Shown: positions 1-11,963 of the stretch, piece by piece
How positions within the stretch are numbered: the first letter of the stretch is position 1
Layout: every line of letters begins with the position of its first letter
NCBI GenBank assembly: GCA_026119935.1
Contig: JALRMH010000055.1
Coordinates: forward strand, 196,549-260,548
DNA: 64,000 nt
Reading direction: 5' to 3'
Source of the DNA: Endothia cerciana
Lineage: Eukaryota; Ascomycota; Sordariomycetes; Diaporthales; Cryphonectriaceae
Position numbers and translations under genes: made by a program
Notes under the pieces: model-generated
Seen by the model: only the letters and a program-made list of their open reading frames with translations
What the model was told of the DNA's origin: nothing
Database searches by the model: none

Positions 1-979
1 TGAGTCTCGAGGTGCTTACCGCATGGGCCATGGAGGAGCCCTGAGAGACATCGAACAGGTACGATAAGGAGAGGGTGCATGGCACTCACGTCTTTGCTAG
101 CTGTGTTGTTCTTAAAGGGCGTGAACAGAGCGCCGACCGGGTGAGTGTTCCACCCGGCGGCGGGAGGTAGGAGGGGATGCTGATCCATCGATCTCACTTC
201 AATTCTGTCAGACAAGCTGGAAACGAGGGGGTGATGCCAAAAGATGCATGCCTGGAACTGTCACCGGCCATGGAGTGTTGAAAGTCTATTCACAACTCGA
301 GAGGATGATGCCGCCGCGGCGATGACGTCGCAGCCTGGCTTTTCCAAGGATTGTGCCCACCCAAAGCCGCCGCGCCCCTTAGGGGGGGAGACCCTAACCC
401 TGCCAACGTCACCTCACTGGAAGGTTGGGGAGGGGGGGAGGGGGGCGGGTTCTCACTGGGGCAGTTGAGCCCTCGAAGACGTCTCAGACAAGAACTTGAT
501 AGCCGATATCCGATGCTGTTGTTCTCAGAAACTTCAAGGAACCCACTCCTCAAGACACAGTAAAACTCAAAAACTCCTATTTTCAAGATACAGCAACGTG
601 AGTTGTCATCTTATCCACCAGCCGCCTGCCGGAACACCTGACCGTCCTCGTCCTCCCCGGATGTGCCCCCAATCCGGATGCAAACCTGTGATGAGGCACT
701 ACATGTAATCTACCACGGGTCCTCTTGCGCCTCAACAAGTCCTTGTCTCGTATCTCAGTACCACGTCGGGGTCACAGACCAGTGGCGCAGCATTGTCGTG
801 ACGGCCGAGTTCCACTCATACTCAAAGCACCGGGCCAGCTGATCTACCTCTTCGGCTGTGGGCTCACGGCCTCCCCACATCTCGGGCTTTGCCGCCTCCA
901 ACACGGAGTACATCGCTATCAGGTTTCTATCTCATCTAGTCAGCACAGACGTCCGCTGAGGCGCTTGTAATAGTCGGGA
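1..979. other. Intergenic, no supportable gene
   Basis: Mixed-composition DNA with short overlapping open frames on both strands and no recognisable domain, signal peptide or convincing splice structure. It includes a G-rich run near 381-450. I see no gene here. Confidence 0.5.
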
Positions 980-1574
980 TCACCCATCCGTGCGGGCCAC
1001 GGAGGTAGGTACCCGACGGGGGATATCAGGTCGCACGTACTCATCGACAATCTTTCGGAGGCACAGCCATGCCATATTCCAGCTCCGATTGCTCTCCGGA
1101 TCATTGCGGACACGGACCTGTGCGTCCGCCAGGATATCCCCGCAGAAGGGATAACTCCTCGTGAGCCCCCTCAGCTCCGTGAGGAACTGGTTACTGCTGA
1201 CGTAGTAGCTCCACGCCTCTGTCATCGGGCCCTGGAATGCCACGGCGTCGTTCTCATCCTCACACGCGGCGGCGGTGCGCTCAACCCTGACGAGCTCCGT
1301 CAACGTGTTCACCGAATGGGATTGCAGGGACTCGATCATCCGGCGGACAGCGCGCTGTGACGAACATTCTGTCAGTCGATAATCCCATCCCACATCCTTT
1401 GTACCTCGTCTACGTGACTCTTGGTCCCCTATACATCTTGTGGTTGTAGGTAGGGCCGGGGCCGGCGACGTCACCCGCCTGGGCCCTCTAGGTAGTGGGA
1501 TGATAGGGTCGTACCTGAGCTCCCTTGTCTTTCTGGGTTCCATGAGACCCACGACTTGAGCGGGATGACGACAT
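980..1574 (-). CDS. Small hypothetical protein, two exons (144 aa)
   Basis: Proposed model: exon 1 1515-1574 (ATG at 1574, 20 codons, Ser/Arg-rich), intron 1355-1514, exon 2 980-1354. The intron opens with GTACGA, carries a CTGAC branch point and ends CACAG, and it joins two phase-0 ends. The product has a short basic Ser-rich start followed by a soluble, probably helical body. It contains no signal peptide or membrane segment and no domain that I recognise. The body has the mixed residue composition of real coding sequence, unlike overlapping frames. The function is unknown. The weak points are the 160-bp intron and the lack of a recognised family; a shorter protein starting inside exon 2 is possible. 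Confidence 0.4.
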
Positions 1575-3654
1575 GGTGCCAGCTATACTTTTTCCCCTAT
1601 TCTTTTCTTTTCTTTTCTTGTTGAGTATTCGGTTTCGTGGCCGACGAACAGAGGTGCGAGAGTGTCTCGATAGAAGAGGACTTTCCAAAAGAGTGTGTGC
1701 TTGATGCCAAGAGGTTATACCCAAGCCTTGTGAGAAGGCCCCTCCCTTCTTTATATATCGAGCATAGCAGTAAGTGTGAGCGACATTGTACTAGCACCGC
1801 CGCGAATGCTCGCTATATTACTTGCAGGGCACCCAGAGCCTTCAGAACGTATCTTGCGTCAGTCAGATGGGAGGAAACGAATCGGGATCGTGTGGGTCCC
1901 CAAATAGCTGGGGGCCGGACTTTCAATGAAGCTCACCTGGGCATGACAAGCCCGAGTGTCGGACTATGGGAACCAAGGCATGGGTTCCGCTAGGATCGCT
2001 GTGTCGTCCTCTCACTGCCTCACCCGTTTCCCAAATGGGGAATCCTATCACTCGTCGGCCAGCGAATAGGATATCAAACTGCCTAATGGGGAGAAACTCA
2101 TCCATGACGATAGAATACACCTTTCTATATTCGGGCACTAAAGGATTGGGACTAGACGACAGAGCCGCAAATGACAATCCCCTGTGCAGCAGGGGATGCA
2201 GCAAGTCATATCGGTGGATATCCCCCGACAGGGCCGAAATCCACACCTCCCGGTGGGACAGGACAGTAGTGCTGTCGAAGCTTTGCGGTTGATGCTGAAA
2301 CCTGAGGTGGGGACTAGGAGGCGCTCATTTGTGCACCTTGGGGACACCCTTCGAGGTTCTCCAGCAGAAGGTCTTGATGACAACCTAGGCCATCCGGTCT
2401 GTGTACAGATCGGAGCAGGTCATCGGCGTCACAAGGCTGTTATTGCGAGGGGCTTCGCAAGTCATAATATCAATTTTGCAAGAGTTCAGGGTAGAAAGAT
2501 ACCATGCAGTGATGCAAAGGACAAAATCTGGTGCAAGGCTTAAGCGGTTGCAATGTTAACTTCGGGAGACCGGGGGCCCATTCGGTCAGGTTCGTAAAGG
2601 TTACGTATCGGGGAGACAGGAAGACGACAAGCTACACAAACGCCGAGACAGAACCTCACAAGAGGGGCATCTCGCTCTGGTAAGCTCGGGTTTCGGCCTG
2701 TCGTCGTTCCATTCTTACATGCGCCCCATGATCACGCACCAGACTACTGCAGTCTACGGAGGCCAAACGGGTATACAAGCTCGAAGGCAGCCACGGAAAG
2801 GGAAGCATTCTAGTGCTCCCATCATGATTGCATAGCCCCTCTCTGGCAACCTGTTCCGCCGAAGAGGAGCCAGTCCGGCGACCCGATGATGCTCACCGTT
2901 CCATGGTCGAGGCCACACGGTCGCACGCCCGGTAGGGAACCTCGGCTTCTCAACAAACAGAACTGAGATGGTCATTGGCCGATTTTGTGATTACGGCAGA
3001 TATATATTTTGGGAATCGTTTGACTAATGAAATGGCGGTATAGTCCCCTGGGCGTTTCGGAGCTTCAGCCTTGTAGGGCTGCAGCAGACCTGCAGCAGAC
3101 CCGCAGCAGACGTGCATACGGTCCTGGCTCACCTGTAGTCTCGTCCAACCCGGGGCCAGAGTTTCGATTTGCGCATATGCGACGGATCAGGCCAGGATCT
3201 GCGCAGGCCTGCCGTGAGCACCCCGCGGACGAGCAGTCTCGTCTGCGATCGGACCTCATAGGCCACTCGCTCTTGTAGGTCAGCATTCCCGTTTCCACAC
3301 ACACAAACCCAGGGGCTTGGGGAGAATGAGATTTTAGTCTGGTGCTCCTGCGGTTCCGAGGAGCCGGATCATAAGTCTCACCTGGAACAGTTGACATGCC
3401 GGAGGGGGGCCGACGTCACACCCGCTATCTGGGTTCGGCGTTCCAGATGGCCCACGAGCACCTGCACGTATTAACAGACACAGAAGTGGACGGAACTCGA
3501 TTGTAGTGCCTTCGAGGTGGCGAGTGCTCCATATCGTGAGCGGGGATTGGGATCATCTCCAGAGAGCTACAGTGATTGCCTGACTTTGCAGTATCCAAAA
3601 ATTTCCAAGTCTGCTCTATCAATGAGAAGACGGGCCAGATCGGGTCTCTAGATG
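1575..3654. other. Intergenic, no confident gene
   Basis: About 2 kb without a recognisable gene. A pyrimidine tract lies at about 1600-1620. A minus-strand stretch at 1923-2246 reads somewhat like protein but has no recognisable domain or splice context. At 3081-3112 a GCAGCAGAC unit is repeated three times with an 11-bp period. Nothing else stands out. Confidence 0.4.
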
Positions 3655-5842
3655 TCATACCTGTCGCTCGTCATGTCCTCCATAGCCTTCCGCATGTTCA
3701 TGCACCGAGCCGTCGGCCTCGCTATCATCAGTGTCACTACCATCCTCGCCGACAAAATCAGCACTCTCCAGGTTGCCGCCTTTTATGGCCAAGGTCCACA
3801 GCCAACCTAGAAAGGCCACGCCGCCGAACAGGCCCCAGGCGAGTAGTTCGCCCTTAGGACGGATGCTGGTTGAGAGCGTGAATACAGCGCCAGAGGTCAA
3901 GGGCCCGAAGCTGCGGCCAGCGGCAGACAGGGTCTGAGCGATGCCGTTGAGGGTGCCTAGAGTCTCGTGAGATGGCGCGGAATTCGTGATCTGTAGAACG
4001 GCACACGATGTCGTTAGTAAACGTGATGAACACAAGGTCAGAGGATTCCAAGAGACAGCGACAGCTTACCAGCAAGAGGACACAGCTCAAGCCACCTACG
4101 GCACTCAGGTTCTTGAGGACAAGGATGACACCAAGTTCTGCTAGGAGAGATGATCTGCCGTCTGTCCAGCCAAACAACCCCCGCTGATCTTGATAACCGA
4201 CCCAAGGGATCAAGATCATGCAGAGCGCCAAGCCCAGCAGGCTCAGCCTGAACGTGCCCAGGTTGCCTAAGCGTGCCTTGATACGCTCGAACAAAGATAT
4301 CTGGAAGACGATGGTGACCACCCCGGCCAGGCTCATGCTCACACCGATCGTGCCCGGCCCGAGATCGCGTCCAGTTGGGGGCGCACCGCTCGCAAATATG
4401 GGATACAGGCTGTTGAAGGAGATATTGGCGACCTGGAAGATGAGATATGTGAAGAGGATGCTCAACGTGGTCCACTTGAGCAGCTGACGCAAGGTCGACC
4501 GGCGAGACGGACGGCCGTCCTTGCTGTCGTCCGCAGCGTCGTCCGCAGCGTCGTCCGCAGCGTCGTCCGCAGCGGCATAGTCCAGGGACTCGATGCCCGG
4601 ATAATCAGAGGCGTGTAGGAGTGCCTGTTCCTCGCCCGTATCTCCCTGTCCACCGTATCTACTCCCCTGATCTTCACCATCATCCCCCAAGGGACCCGAG
4701 CCGCGACGAGAGCTCGACCAGTGCGGTATCCAGGAGCCCTTCTTTCCCTTATTCCGACCGAGACAGGAGCAGAGACAGAGGTTCTCCGCCCAGCCTAGCC
4801 CGGTCAGCGCGCGCCCCCGTTCGGCATCTTCGAGCGTCTCCTGAAACCATATGGCCAAGACCACGACAGCGAGGAGAAGTGCAGCAGCCGACATGACGTT
4901 GGGGCCGAGGAATGGGTACTTCATGCCATCCTCCCCCCCAACCAGCAGCCCGCCCAGCGCGGGGCCGGTGATGCCTCCCAGAGAGTACATGACCGGCAGC
5001 CAGGTGAAGGCCCTGCTCTGGTTGCTCCTGTCGGTCAGCTCGCCCAGGACGGTTGGGACCACGGCAGCGTTGCCATTCAACAGACCCATGGCGACGTGGA
5101 CCACCAGGACCTGCCAGTACCTCTGGCAGAAGCCGAAGAATGAGAAGCAGACCATCAGCAGGGCCGTCCCGAGCAGTATGACAGGCTTCCGACCGACGCG
5201 GTCTGAGAGGTAGCCCCACAGGAGGTTTGTCAGGAGCTGGGCGAGGGCGAAGGAGGATGCCAGCACGCCCACGTAGAGGCCAACCTGCCCGTCCGGTATC
5301 TCGGGAAACGAGGCCACCATGGTGGGCAGGTATGGACCTATGGAGTTCAGGGCGGTCTGCTCGCAGATGCTCAGGAGGGCCAGGAGGGCCAACTGCCGAA
5401 CGGGCAAGGGGGTGGCATGGGCGTTGCCGTCCCTGCTGCTCGTGTGCCTGTGCCTGCTCCCGCGGCCCCCGCGCCTCTTGCCCCCATCACCACCGTCGCC
5501 ATCGGAGTAGGATGTCGGAGAGAGGGTCGCGGCCGAGTCGGGGGCGTCGCTGGGGGTCTTGGGCGGCTGTGTGGGGAAGGTATGGTACTTGTGGGTGGAC
5601 TGTCGGCGCGTGCCCACGATGGTGCTCCGCCTGCGGCTCGAACGATCCGCGCGTGGGCCGTAGGAGGTCGGAAAGGCGGGAATGGGCGCGCCGGCGTGGA
5701 AGGATCCGGAAGAGGTCAGCCGCATGGGGCGGGTGAGGCCTGGGCGCGAGGAGGAGAAGGAGGACGAGGAGGAGACGGTATGGGAGCCCGAGGCTGGGGT
5801 GGAGGAGGAGGCGGCCGAGCGCACGGCGGCCGGCTGAGGCAT
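3655..5842 (-). CDS. MFS transporter (DHA-type drug/H+ antiporter-like), 702 aa
   Basis: Two exons: 4070-5842 and 3655-3990. The 79-bp intron has a GTAAGC donor, a TTTACTAAC branch point and a CTACAG acceptor. I start at the ATG at 5842; the frame opens further upstream but without an ATG. Residues 1 to about 140 are a Ser/Arg/Gly-rich cytosolic tail. A twelve-helix major facilitator core follows, with the first helix near residue 147. MFS motif A (GYLSDRVGRK) lies near residues 210-219, in loop 2-3. A long acidic, Ala/Asp-repeat loop separates the two six-helix halves. After the intron the sequence NSAPSHETLGTLNG, typical of this fungal family, leads into the last helices and an acidic tail. 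It is probably a plasma-membrane or vacuolar exporter; the substrate cannot be read from sequence. Confidence 0.9.
4526..4573. repeat. 12-bp coding minisatellite in the MFS loop
   Basis: Four perfect tandem copies of gtcgtccgcagc. They encode an Asp-Asp-Ala-Ala repeat on the minus strand, in the central cytosolic loop of the MFS transporter. The unit is a multiple of three, so copy-number change would keep frame. Confidence 0.9.
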
Positions 5843-6837
5843 GTCGGCGGCGCGGTGCGGTGCGGTGGGGACAAGAGAGATGCTATCACGGCCCTGAGCA
5901 GCGCATCCTCTCTCCTTCACGATGCTGGGGAGAACCCGTTCCAAGCCTCGCTGTCCAGGGTCACCTCAGGGCAGGCGAAGAAGGGATAGTTGAAAATATC
6001 CTGGGCTCTTGTCTCCTCGGCGGGTCCATGACCATGAGCAGAATGTGACGTGCCCCGCGACGGAGTCGTCCCAAATCACTGGCGCCGGTATCTGAAAAAT
6101 CGCTGACGCAACGGGCGAGCCCGCCCCGGCTCGCCCGCCCCGGCTCGCCCGCCGCAGTCCCGTCAGGCGAGGAGACTTAGCTCCGGTAGGGCTGACTCAG
6201 CAGGGATCGGGGTATGCACCTCGACAAATCGATGACGGCTCATTTCAAACCCCTGCAGGACAAAAGAGCGTAGCGTATCAGGTGGCATTTTACCATAGTA
6301 CGTCCGTACTGTCTCCTCTGTCGCTCTTCCTCTCGTGCAGGCCGGAGATATATGGCCATAGATAATGCCGTATAGGTTCAAGTAGTATTCTCTAGAGACT
6401 TTTATCTACTGCGTGTCACGTTCTAGGAAACCTTGTACACGACACGGATGGGGGTTTTTTCCTTTTTTTTTTCGGAGGGGGGGGAGGAGGTTGGAATGTC
6501 GCCAACTGCTCAGTGCCGGAATGATCAGTATTCGAGACTTCACCACCCTTCAGGGGTTCTATCTGCACTCGACCCTGACGACGTGATGAGATCTGCAGTA
6601 TTTTGCAACAAGTGAATTGCAGTAACGGGCTGGATTAGTCAACAACACGCCATACTAAGCACCCCAAGTACTGAAAACCCCGCTCGGCGCCCATCAAATC
6701 AAATTGCTGCTTCTGTTCTCGTCAATCAATCTCATCTTCCTACGTGTCTCGATGGCTTCCCTACCCAGACTGAGGTAAGACATGTCCCGCCGCGTGAGGC
6801 AGGCCAGCCTCGCATCTCGTCTAAGGCCGCAGCTGAG
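5843..6837. other. Intergenic between divergent MFS and DUF427 genes
   Basis: This is the shared upstream region of the minus-strand MFS gene and the plus-strand DUF427 gene. It holds a GC-rich 14-bp near-tandem repeat (about 6122-6153, cgccccggctcgcc) and a T-run/G-run pair at about 6455-6490. A minus-strand 72-codon frame at 6163-6381 has protein-like composition, but I cannot place it in a gene. Confidence 0.5.
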
Positions 6838-7718
6838 ATGCCCCCTTCCAGCCCGGCCGAGCTGGCACTGAAGCTCGTGAACGACGGACCTCATAAGAAA
6901 GAGCCGGCCAACCGGCGTATACGGGCACTGCTTGGTGGCCAATGGATCTTTGACACGTTGGAAGCGCAATATGTCTGGGAGCATCCTTACTGTGGGTCTT
7001 ATGATTGGTCTGCGTCGATCGGGGCACGCTTCCATGTCGGCAGCTAAACCCTTTCTCTCACAGTCCCCTTCTACTATATACCGCTGAAGGCGATCGGGAG
7101 CGGGCCAGGCAAGATATCCAAGGAGACCCAAGACAAGGCGGGATTCTGGTTAGGTTCCGTCACGGGTGGCAACCAGAAGGCGGAGGCTACAGGCTACGAT
7201 GAAGGCCCTCTGGCTGGCCTTGTCAAGATTAAAGCGAGCGATGCAGGTTCGTCCTTCAGCAAAGATACCCTGTCATTCAGAGGTACTGCTGACCTTGGGT
7301 CTAAACAGAATGGTTCGCCGAGGACGAGAGGCTCCTGGGCGGACATCCCAAAGACCCCTATAAGCGCATCGAGATACTCCCCTCCACTCGGGAGATCCGC
7401 ATCGAGGTTGCTGGCATCGTCGTGGCACAGAGCAGCAGCAACATGTTCCTGTACGAAACGATGCTGCGACCACGCTACTACCTCCCTGCCACGGCCGTCC
7501 GCGACTGGGCGGTCCTCATCAAGAGCGACACGACGACCTTCTGCCCATACAAGGGACAGGCTGCGTACTATGATGTCAAGGCAGGCGACGTCATGGTCAA
7601 AGATGCCGTCTGGTACTACGTCTATCCCACTCAGGAGAGCGCGGCTATTCAGGGGCGGTTATGTTTCTATAACGAGAAGGTTGATGTTTTCGTCGATGGT
7701 GTAGAGGAGGAGGTTTGA
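6838..7718 (+). CDS. DUF427 domain protein, tandem (248 aa)
   Basis: Three exons: 6838-6991, 7064-7246 and 7309-7718. The introns are 72 and 62 bp; the second ends CTAAACAG. The ATG has G at -3. Residues 20 to about 75 match the first half of a DUF427 repeat (IRALLGGQWIFDT, then VWEHPY and FYYIPL after the first splice). Residues 125-240 are a full DUF427 domain, with conserved RYYLP, the CPYKG loop with its cysteine, and a closing GRLCFY strand. Known family: small beta-barrel proteins of unknown biochemical role, widespread in bacteria and fungi; two copies in one chain is usual for fungal members. There is no signal peptide, so the product is probably cytosolic. The gene looks intact. Confidence 0.9.
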
Positions 7719-8920
7719 TCTTACTACCTTGCGGCCGAAGCAATAATACGAGACGGAATGGCCACCTCGAACTGACATCTCGTCCTCCAGCTCTTGCCAG
7801 CGTGATCCGGTCCGTCTTGACCATGGCCCCTATGCCTCACCATACGGGGGCTGTCTTTCCCTTGTCAACCTTCGCATATTCCAGCAACCGCTGGACAAAC
7901 CCATTACCATGGCGCGGACTGGAAATGTATCGATTTGAACCTCTCAAAGACACATATCAGCCCGGCTGCAAGTCCGTCTTCCTGTCCTGCTCGATTTAGG
8001 TCGATCCGCCTTGATCAGGTGGGGCCTGCTGCCGGTTTTCTCTCTGCGTCCTCCCCAGTGTTGATGGGCTGCCCCCATCCGGCGTGCGGCTGTCTGCCGT
8101 GAGACCCCTGATATCTCGATACTGACAGTTAGTTCTGTCGTGTAGACCTGCCCAGGCAGAGACTCGTCCACGAACTTGCCTTCTAGACCCGATAGCGCGA
8201 TGGAATGCTCATCAATGCCCAACACAGTATTATCGGCCCCATGCGGTGTGTGGTGTCTGCTCCTCACCTGGGCAATCTCGGGCGTGGTAGGGCTGGCAGG
8301 TATGTTCGTGGAGTTCAAGTCTACCCTCACGGTGGCTGGCCACGGCCCGGGTTGAGGTATAAAGCCGCCCAAACACATGTAATTACGAACAGCCCGTAGG
8401 GCTCACGATGGTAGCGGACAAAATGGACCAAGGGCTTGTTAGACATAAAGCCCTCGTCAAGCTTTTAACACATCGAATACATTGGGTATAGATGAGATGG
8501 GTCTCGACGCATTATCCGAATCCTTGCCTACGCCATCGTAGTCTTCCCACTTTGACAAGCCACCCTCCCCTTCGGCCCAGAAGAATATCCTCAGATCAAC
8601 ACGCACTCCAGTAGATGTGAATTCTGGACGCTGGAGGACGAGGTCTGTTGTCGAAACGTCAAGCTCCATGGAATGAATGTTTATGACACCCTAAGAATCC
8701 GGAAATTCCATGCAGTCCCTCGATGTATCTTTTCTTTTCCCAGTGGCTAACTTCTCATGTCAACTCATACGGTCATACGGCCTGGTTGCGGGTGGCAAGA
8801 TGCTGCCCAGGTTGACCCTTGTGACCCGTCAGCAATGCCGTGTTCGGGTTCTCGAACAGATGTCCCTTCCCATGTGAGTGATTCAGCGAAATTCGAGTTG
8901 TCCTGTGCGGGGGAGTTCCT
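7719..8920. other. Intergenic with possible decayed coding fragments
   Basis: No intact gene. On the minus strand, 8457-8669 and about 8140-8350 read like pieces of one protein (a VRVDL segment appears in both) but are separated by stops. I treat the stretch as decayed or non-coding. Confidence 0.35.
8457..8669 (-). pseudogene. Possible exon remnant of unknown protein
   Basis: A 70-codon minus-strand frame beginning with ATG at 8669. It has protein-like composition (acidic, Gly/Trp-rich middle) and ends in TGA. The sequence downstream on the same strand looks coding in other frames. No domain is recognised. It may be the 5' piece of a decayed gene, or chance. Confidence 0.25.
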
Positions 8921-9909
8921 TTATGCATTAGGGACCAGGCTTAGATCCACACTGAGTGAGAGCATAGGCGGTTTGTGCGTCTTGTTCGTTTGCACGAAGG
9001 TGAAGTACTCCGCCTTCAGCTTCTTGATCACCATATGTGGGTCTGCCGTCAGGAGCTGGGCGTCCCAATCCTCCGGCGTCCAGCTCATGAGGACTTGATG
9101 GAGACAAGCCAGGTTCAAGGCTTCGATCTGATTGGCGCTGCGGTGGTGCGTGGCCTGGGACTTCATTTCTTCGAGCAGGTCCTCATCCTTGAGCAGGATC
9201 ATTTCTCTCGCCCTCTCAGCCTGCGACTTGAGCCATGAATACCTGCCGGTCATGACCATCGGGACGAATGACTTCCCAAGGGGGTTCTGAGAGTCTGACT
9301 CAACGGCGGCAGCCAGCCAGTTTGGGTTCTTGATGAATGTGGGATCCCCCATGAGGTACCACTGCTCCAATGGGCTGTCGTATCTGTGCTTCTCCCATGG
9401 ACGGTTCTTGCCCCAGACCTGGACCATGTAGTCTGAGGTCAGGGGATGGTTGTGCAGTGCTAAACCTGGCGAGGTCAATTCGAAAATGGCCTGCATCTTT
9501 TGGTAATCGATCTTCCACTCTCCAGACTGGACCTTGATGATCCAGCTGGGAATCCACGGCCAGGGTGGCAGCCGCAGACGTTACAGGAAGAAGGCCAGAA
9601 ATTGTTCGGCCCAAGACCAGCTCTTGACCACCTGACAGTCGCTAGGGAAGTGGTTATACCCGTTGCATGGTAGCCGTTCATGAAGCCGTATCTGTCAACA
9701 GGCCCCCAGCAACTGATGGCTCTGTGATCAGGGCGCGCACAGTTTGAGCATCGGCCGTCGAGGGGTGCAGTATCAGCCTCCTTCTTGGGGGGCTTGAGCT
9801 TCTTGTGTGACTTGTCATAATTGAAGAAGGATTTGGCTTTTCTCTTCCTGTCGGCTCTAAGACTGTTCTGTCCCTCCGTAGCTCCTGTGCTGGACAGCCC
9901 CTGCGACAT
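8921..9909 (-). pseudogene. Broken zinc-knuckle (CCHC) protein gene
   Basis: From the ATG at 9909 the frame encodes a Lys-rich stretch, then a canonical CX2CX4HX4C zinc knuckle (CSNCARPDHRAISC). Shortly after, near 9662-9675, the frame slips by one base. In the new frame a second knuckle half (H-x4-C) and an AEQF helix follow, then an in-frame TAA at 9581-9583. Beyond it the same frame runs open to the stop at 8921, covering about 220 residues of ordinary protein sequence. Known family: abundant fungal zinc-knuckle proteins of unknown function with two CCHC motifs. The TAA is what CAA-to-TAA, a RIP-type change, would give. Sequencing error could explain the slip but is less likely for the nonsense codon. 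No function should be assumed for this copy. Confidence 0.65.
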
Positions 9910-10377
9910 CTACAGGCTTCACCCACACGACTTGACGGTCGTAGCTTTTCCGACACTCGTTTGCAGCACTCGCGATGGTTGCCATCGAACATAACAGCAG
10001 AAGCCGCGCACCATTTTCAGTCCCGTCCTCAGTCTTCAACGTACCCCCTTTCACGATCAGATCATAATGTCGACTTCCCAGTCCCAAGGGCGGCGATGGT
10101 GGCCGTAATCAGAACGTGTCTTGAGCAGACCCTCGCAAGTGCCATCAGAAGAGACAGGACAAGCCCAGCCTAATTTCGTGTCTCTGCAGTCCACGCTCCA
10201 GGTCAGTCGGGAAGGTTACACGACGGCGATGGATCAGGAATTCGAGAAGAGATGAGTGAGCGATCCCACCAGGCTGATGCTGCTTGGCCCAGAAGATAAA
10301 GATGCAAGGAGCGGGACTCTCAGCTCGAGAGAGTATCTCCCGTATGGGAGACTAGTTACAACTACTTGAGTTGTTGA
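9910..10377. other. Intergenic, nothing seen
   Basis: Upstream of the divergent zinc-knuckle relic and the next plus-strand relic. I see no gene, repeat or clear regulatory motif. Confidence 0.5.
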
Positions 10378-11440
10378 CCCACGGACATCATCACACTTCG
10401 GAATCACCTCAAGTATGACACTTTGGACAACGTCAAAGAGGCCTCTGACGAGGTGCTCGACCTGTGGACACCCAGTTTCTGCAAGGAGCTGATAGCGGTC
10501 ATCATGCACCCGAACTGCCGCGCTGACATCGCAACGATGGTCGGTTACTTGCAATATGCAGTGATATGCAGGATCAACGATGCCAGCCACTGGCCTTTGA
10601 TCAACTTCTCAGGGAACATCTTCCTCGACCGCATGATTGGACGCATCCAGAAGAGGGAGGGCACCTTGTCTACCCCTCAGATACACCAACAGGTCCGTGA
10701 TGAGCTGTATAATAGACCTCGCAGTCGGCAGGCAGATGAGTCTATAATCTTCAGCGAGATTGAAAAGATAAGGTTCAAGGAGGGGACGCCGAAAGTTGTT
10801 CAAGAGGGACATGTGGTCTATAAACTACGCTTATCTAACATGAAGGTCGTGGTTTCGGCCTTCGACAGAATAATCCAAGGTTGCCCTGCATGTATAGTCG
10901 ACGTTGATACTATAGCGCTATAGGCCTCACGCTCGAGGAACGTGAAGGCGCCCCCTGGCTGAGAAGATCTTGTTAGAGCCGTCAAGCTTTCCTTGGCGCA
11001 CGAGAAGAAGCTGGAGATCTTGTACTAGATACTGCAGCAAGTTGAGGAACTGTAGGTCGAGGTTACACAAATCGATGATTCCGACTAGGGAAAGCTTGGA
11101 AAACTAGGACCCGTACGATGATGACGGCCCCAACACTCCAGAAGGAAGAACACCACCAGAGTCCTATCGGCAAGACCCAATAGGCACAACACCACAGCAG
11201 TCCCAACACTCTGAGATGAACATAGATTCCTCGCTGCCTGTGTTGCTTAGCGATTTAGTCCGTATCGACTGCGCTGAAAAGACGCTCGTGGGGAATTTGG
11301 CGGTCATACCTCCAAGAGAGCCAGCTGCTTTATCACACGTACATCTATTTGGTCTCACTCGGGAGGACTTTGGTGGACAGCCACTACATCTTCACGAGTT
11401 TCTGGAAGAACCGTTTAAAGAGGACTTGTAAGCCCATTTG
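10378..11440 (+). pseudogene. Decayed gene of unknown function
   Basis: An open frame from 10378 has no ATG and encodes about 180 residues of plausible soluble protein. It stops at TAG near 10921, continues protein-like in the same frame past further stops (TGA near 10959, TAG near 11026 and 11053), and ends in a Leu/Glu-rich coil-like segment. Around 11090 the protein-like reading moves to another frame (an Asp/Pro/Gln-rich low-complexity stretch), which stays open to a TAA at about 11430. Substitution-type stops inside otherwise conserved-looking frames suggest a mutated gene rather than random frames. I recognise no family. The first exon is not identified. Confidence 0.4.
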
Positions 11441-11963
11441 AGTTTGCAAGATAGAGCCAATCTATGTCCTTCACAGGGTAGTGCTCTCGGATCACGAGCC
11501 TTCTGGCTATTTGCAAACACAACTTCTGCCCATGAAGTGTTGGCCAGTGCTCTGGCTGCCGGATTCGGCATCTGGGCTGAGCCGATACCTGGAACAATTG
11601 GCTGTGGGATATATCGGAGGCTAGACATCTACAGCCCAATGAGACACTGTCAATGCAAATGGGAATATCAGAGTCATGGAGCTCGGCACGCCGGGCACAC
11701 TCGTCAAACGTCGCGAAACAGCATCAAGGGTCAAGGCATGGTAGATCGGAAGCAGCTATAGCATATTTCAATCTACTAGGTTGATGAAAACTGCATTACC
11801 TAGGTCCGACGCGCGATGTCCCTGATTTTCCGTCTTCTTGGGAATCTACTGACTCGACCCTGGTGGAAGACTGCATACTTCGTCTCTTATCATCTTCATC
11901 TTCCTCGGCCACGGCTCGCTTGTCTGCCGCTTTCTTGATGTGGCTACTCAGTAGTGAGAGCAG
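11441..11963. other. Intergenic between two relics
   Basis: No gene recognised. Weak protein-like frames continue on both strands to about 11760, but none can be attached to a model. Confidence 0.35.

Noticed and set aside
1923..2246. Minus-strand protein-like fragment
   Set aside because: No ATG-supported exon structure, domain or neighbour; kept only as a note.
3854..5944. Longer MFS start at 5944 and read-through of its intron
   Set aside because: The codon at 5944 is TTG, not ATG, and the 3' end reads through a perfect GTAAGC/TACTAAC/CTACAG intron into non-family sequence.
5227..5989. Long plus-strand frames, Arg/Gly-rich
   Set aside because: They run antisense to the N-terminal half of the MFS gene; GC-rich codons create long open mirrors.
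10423..10923. Intact 166-aa gene starting at 10423
   Set aside because: The first codon is TTG, the frame is open upstream, and protein-like sequence continues past the stop; a relic fits better.
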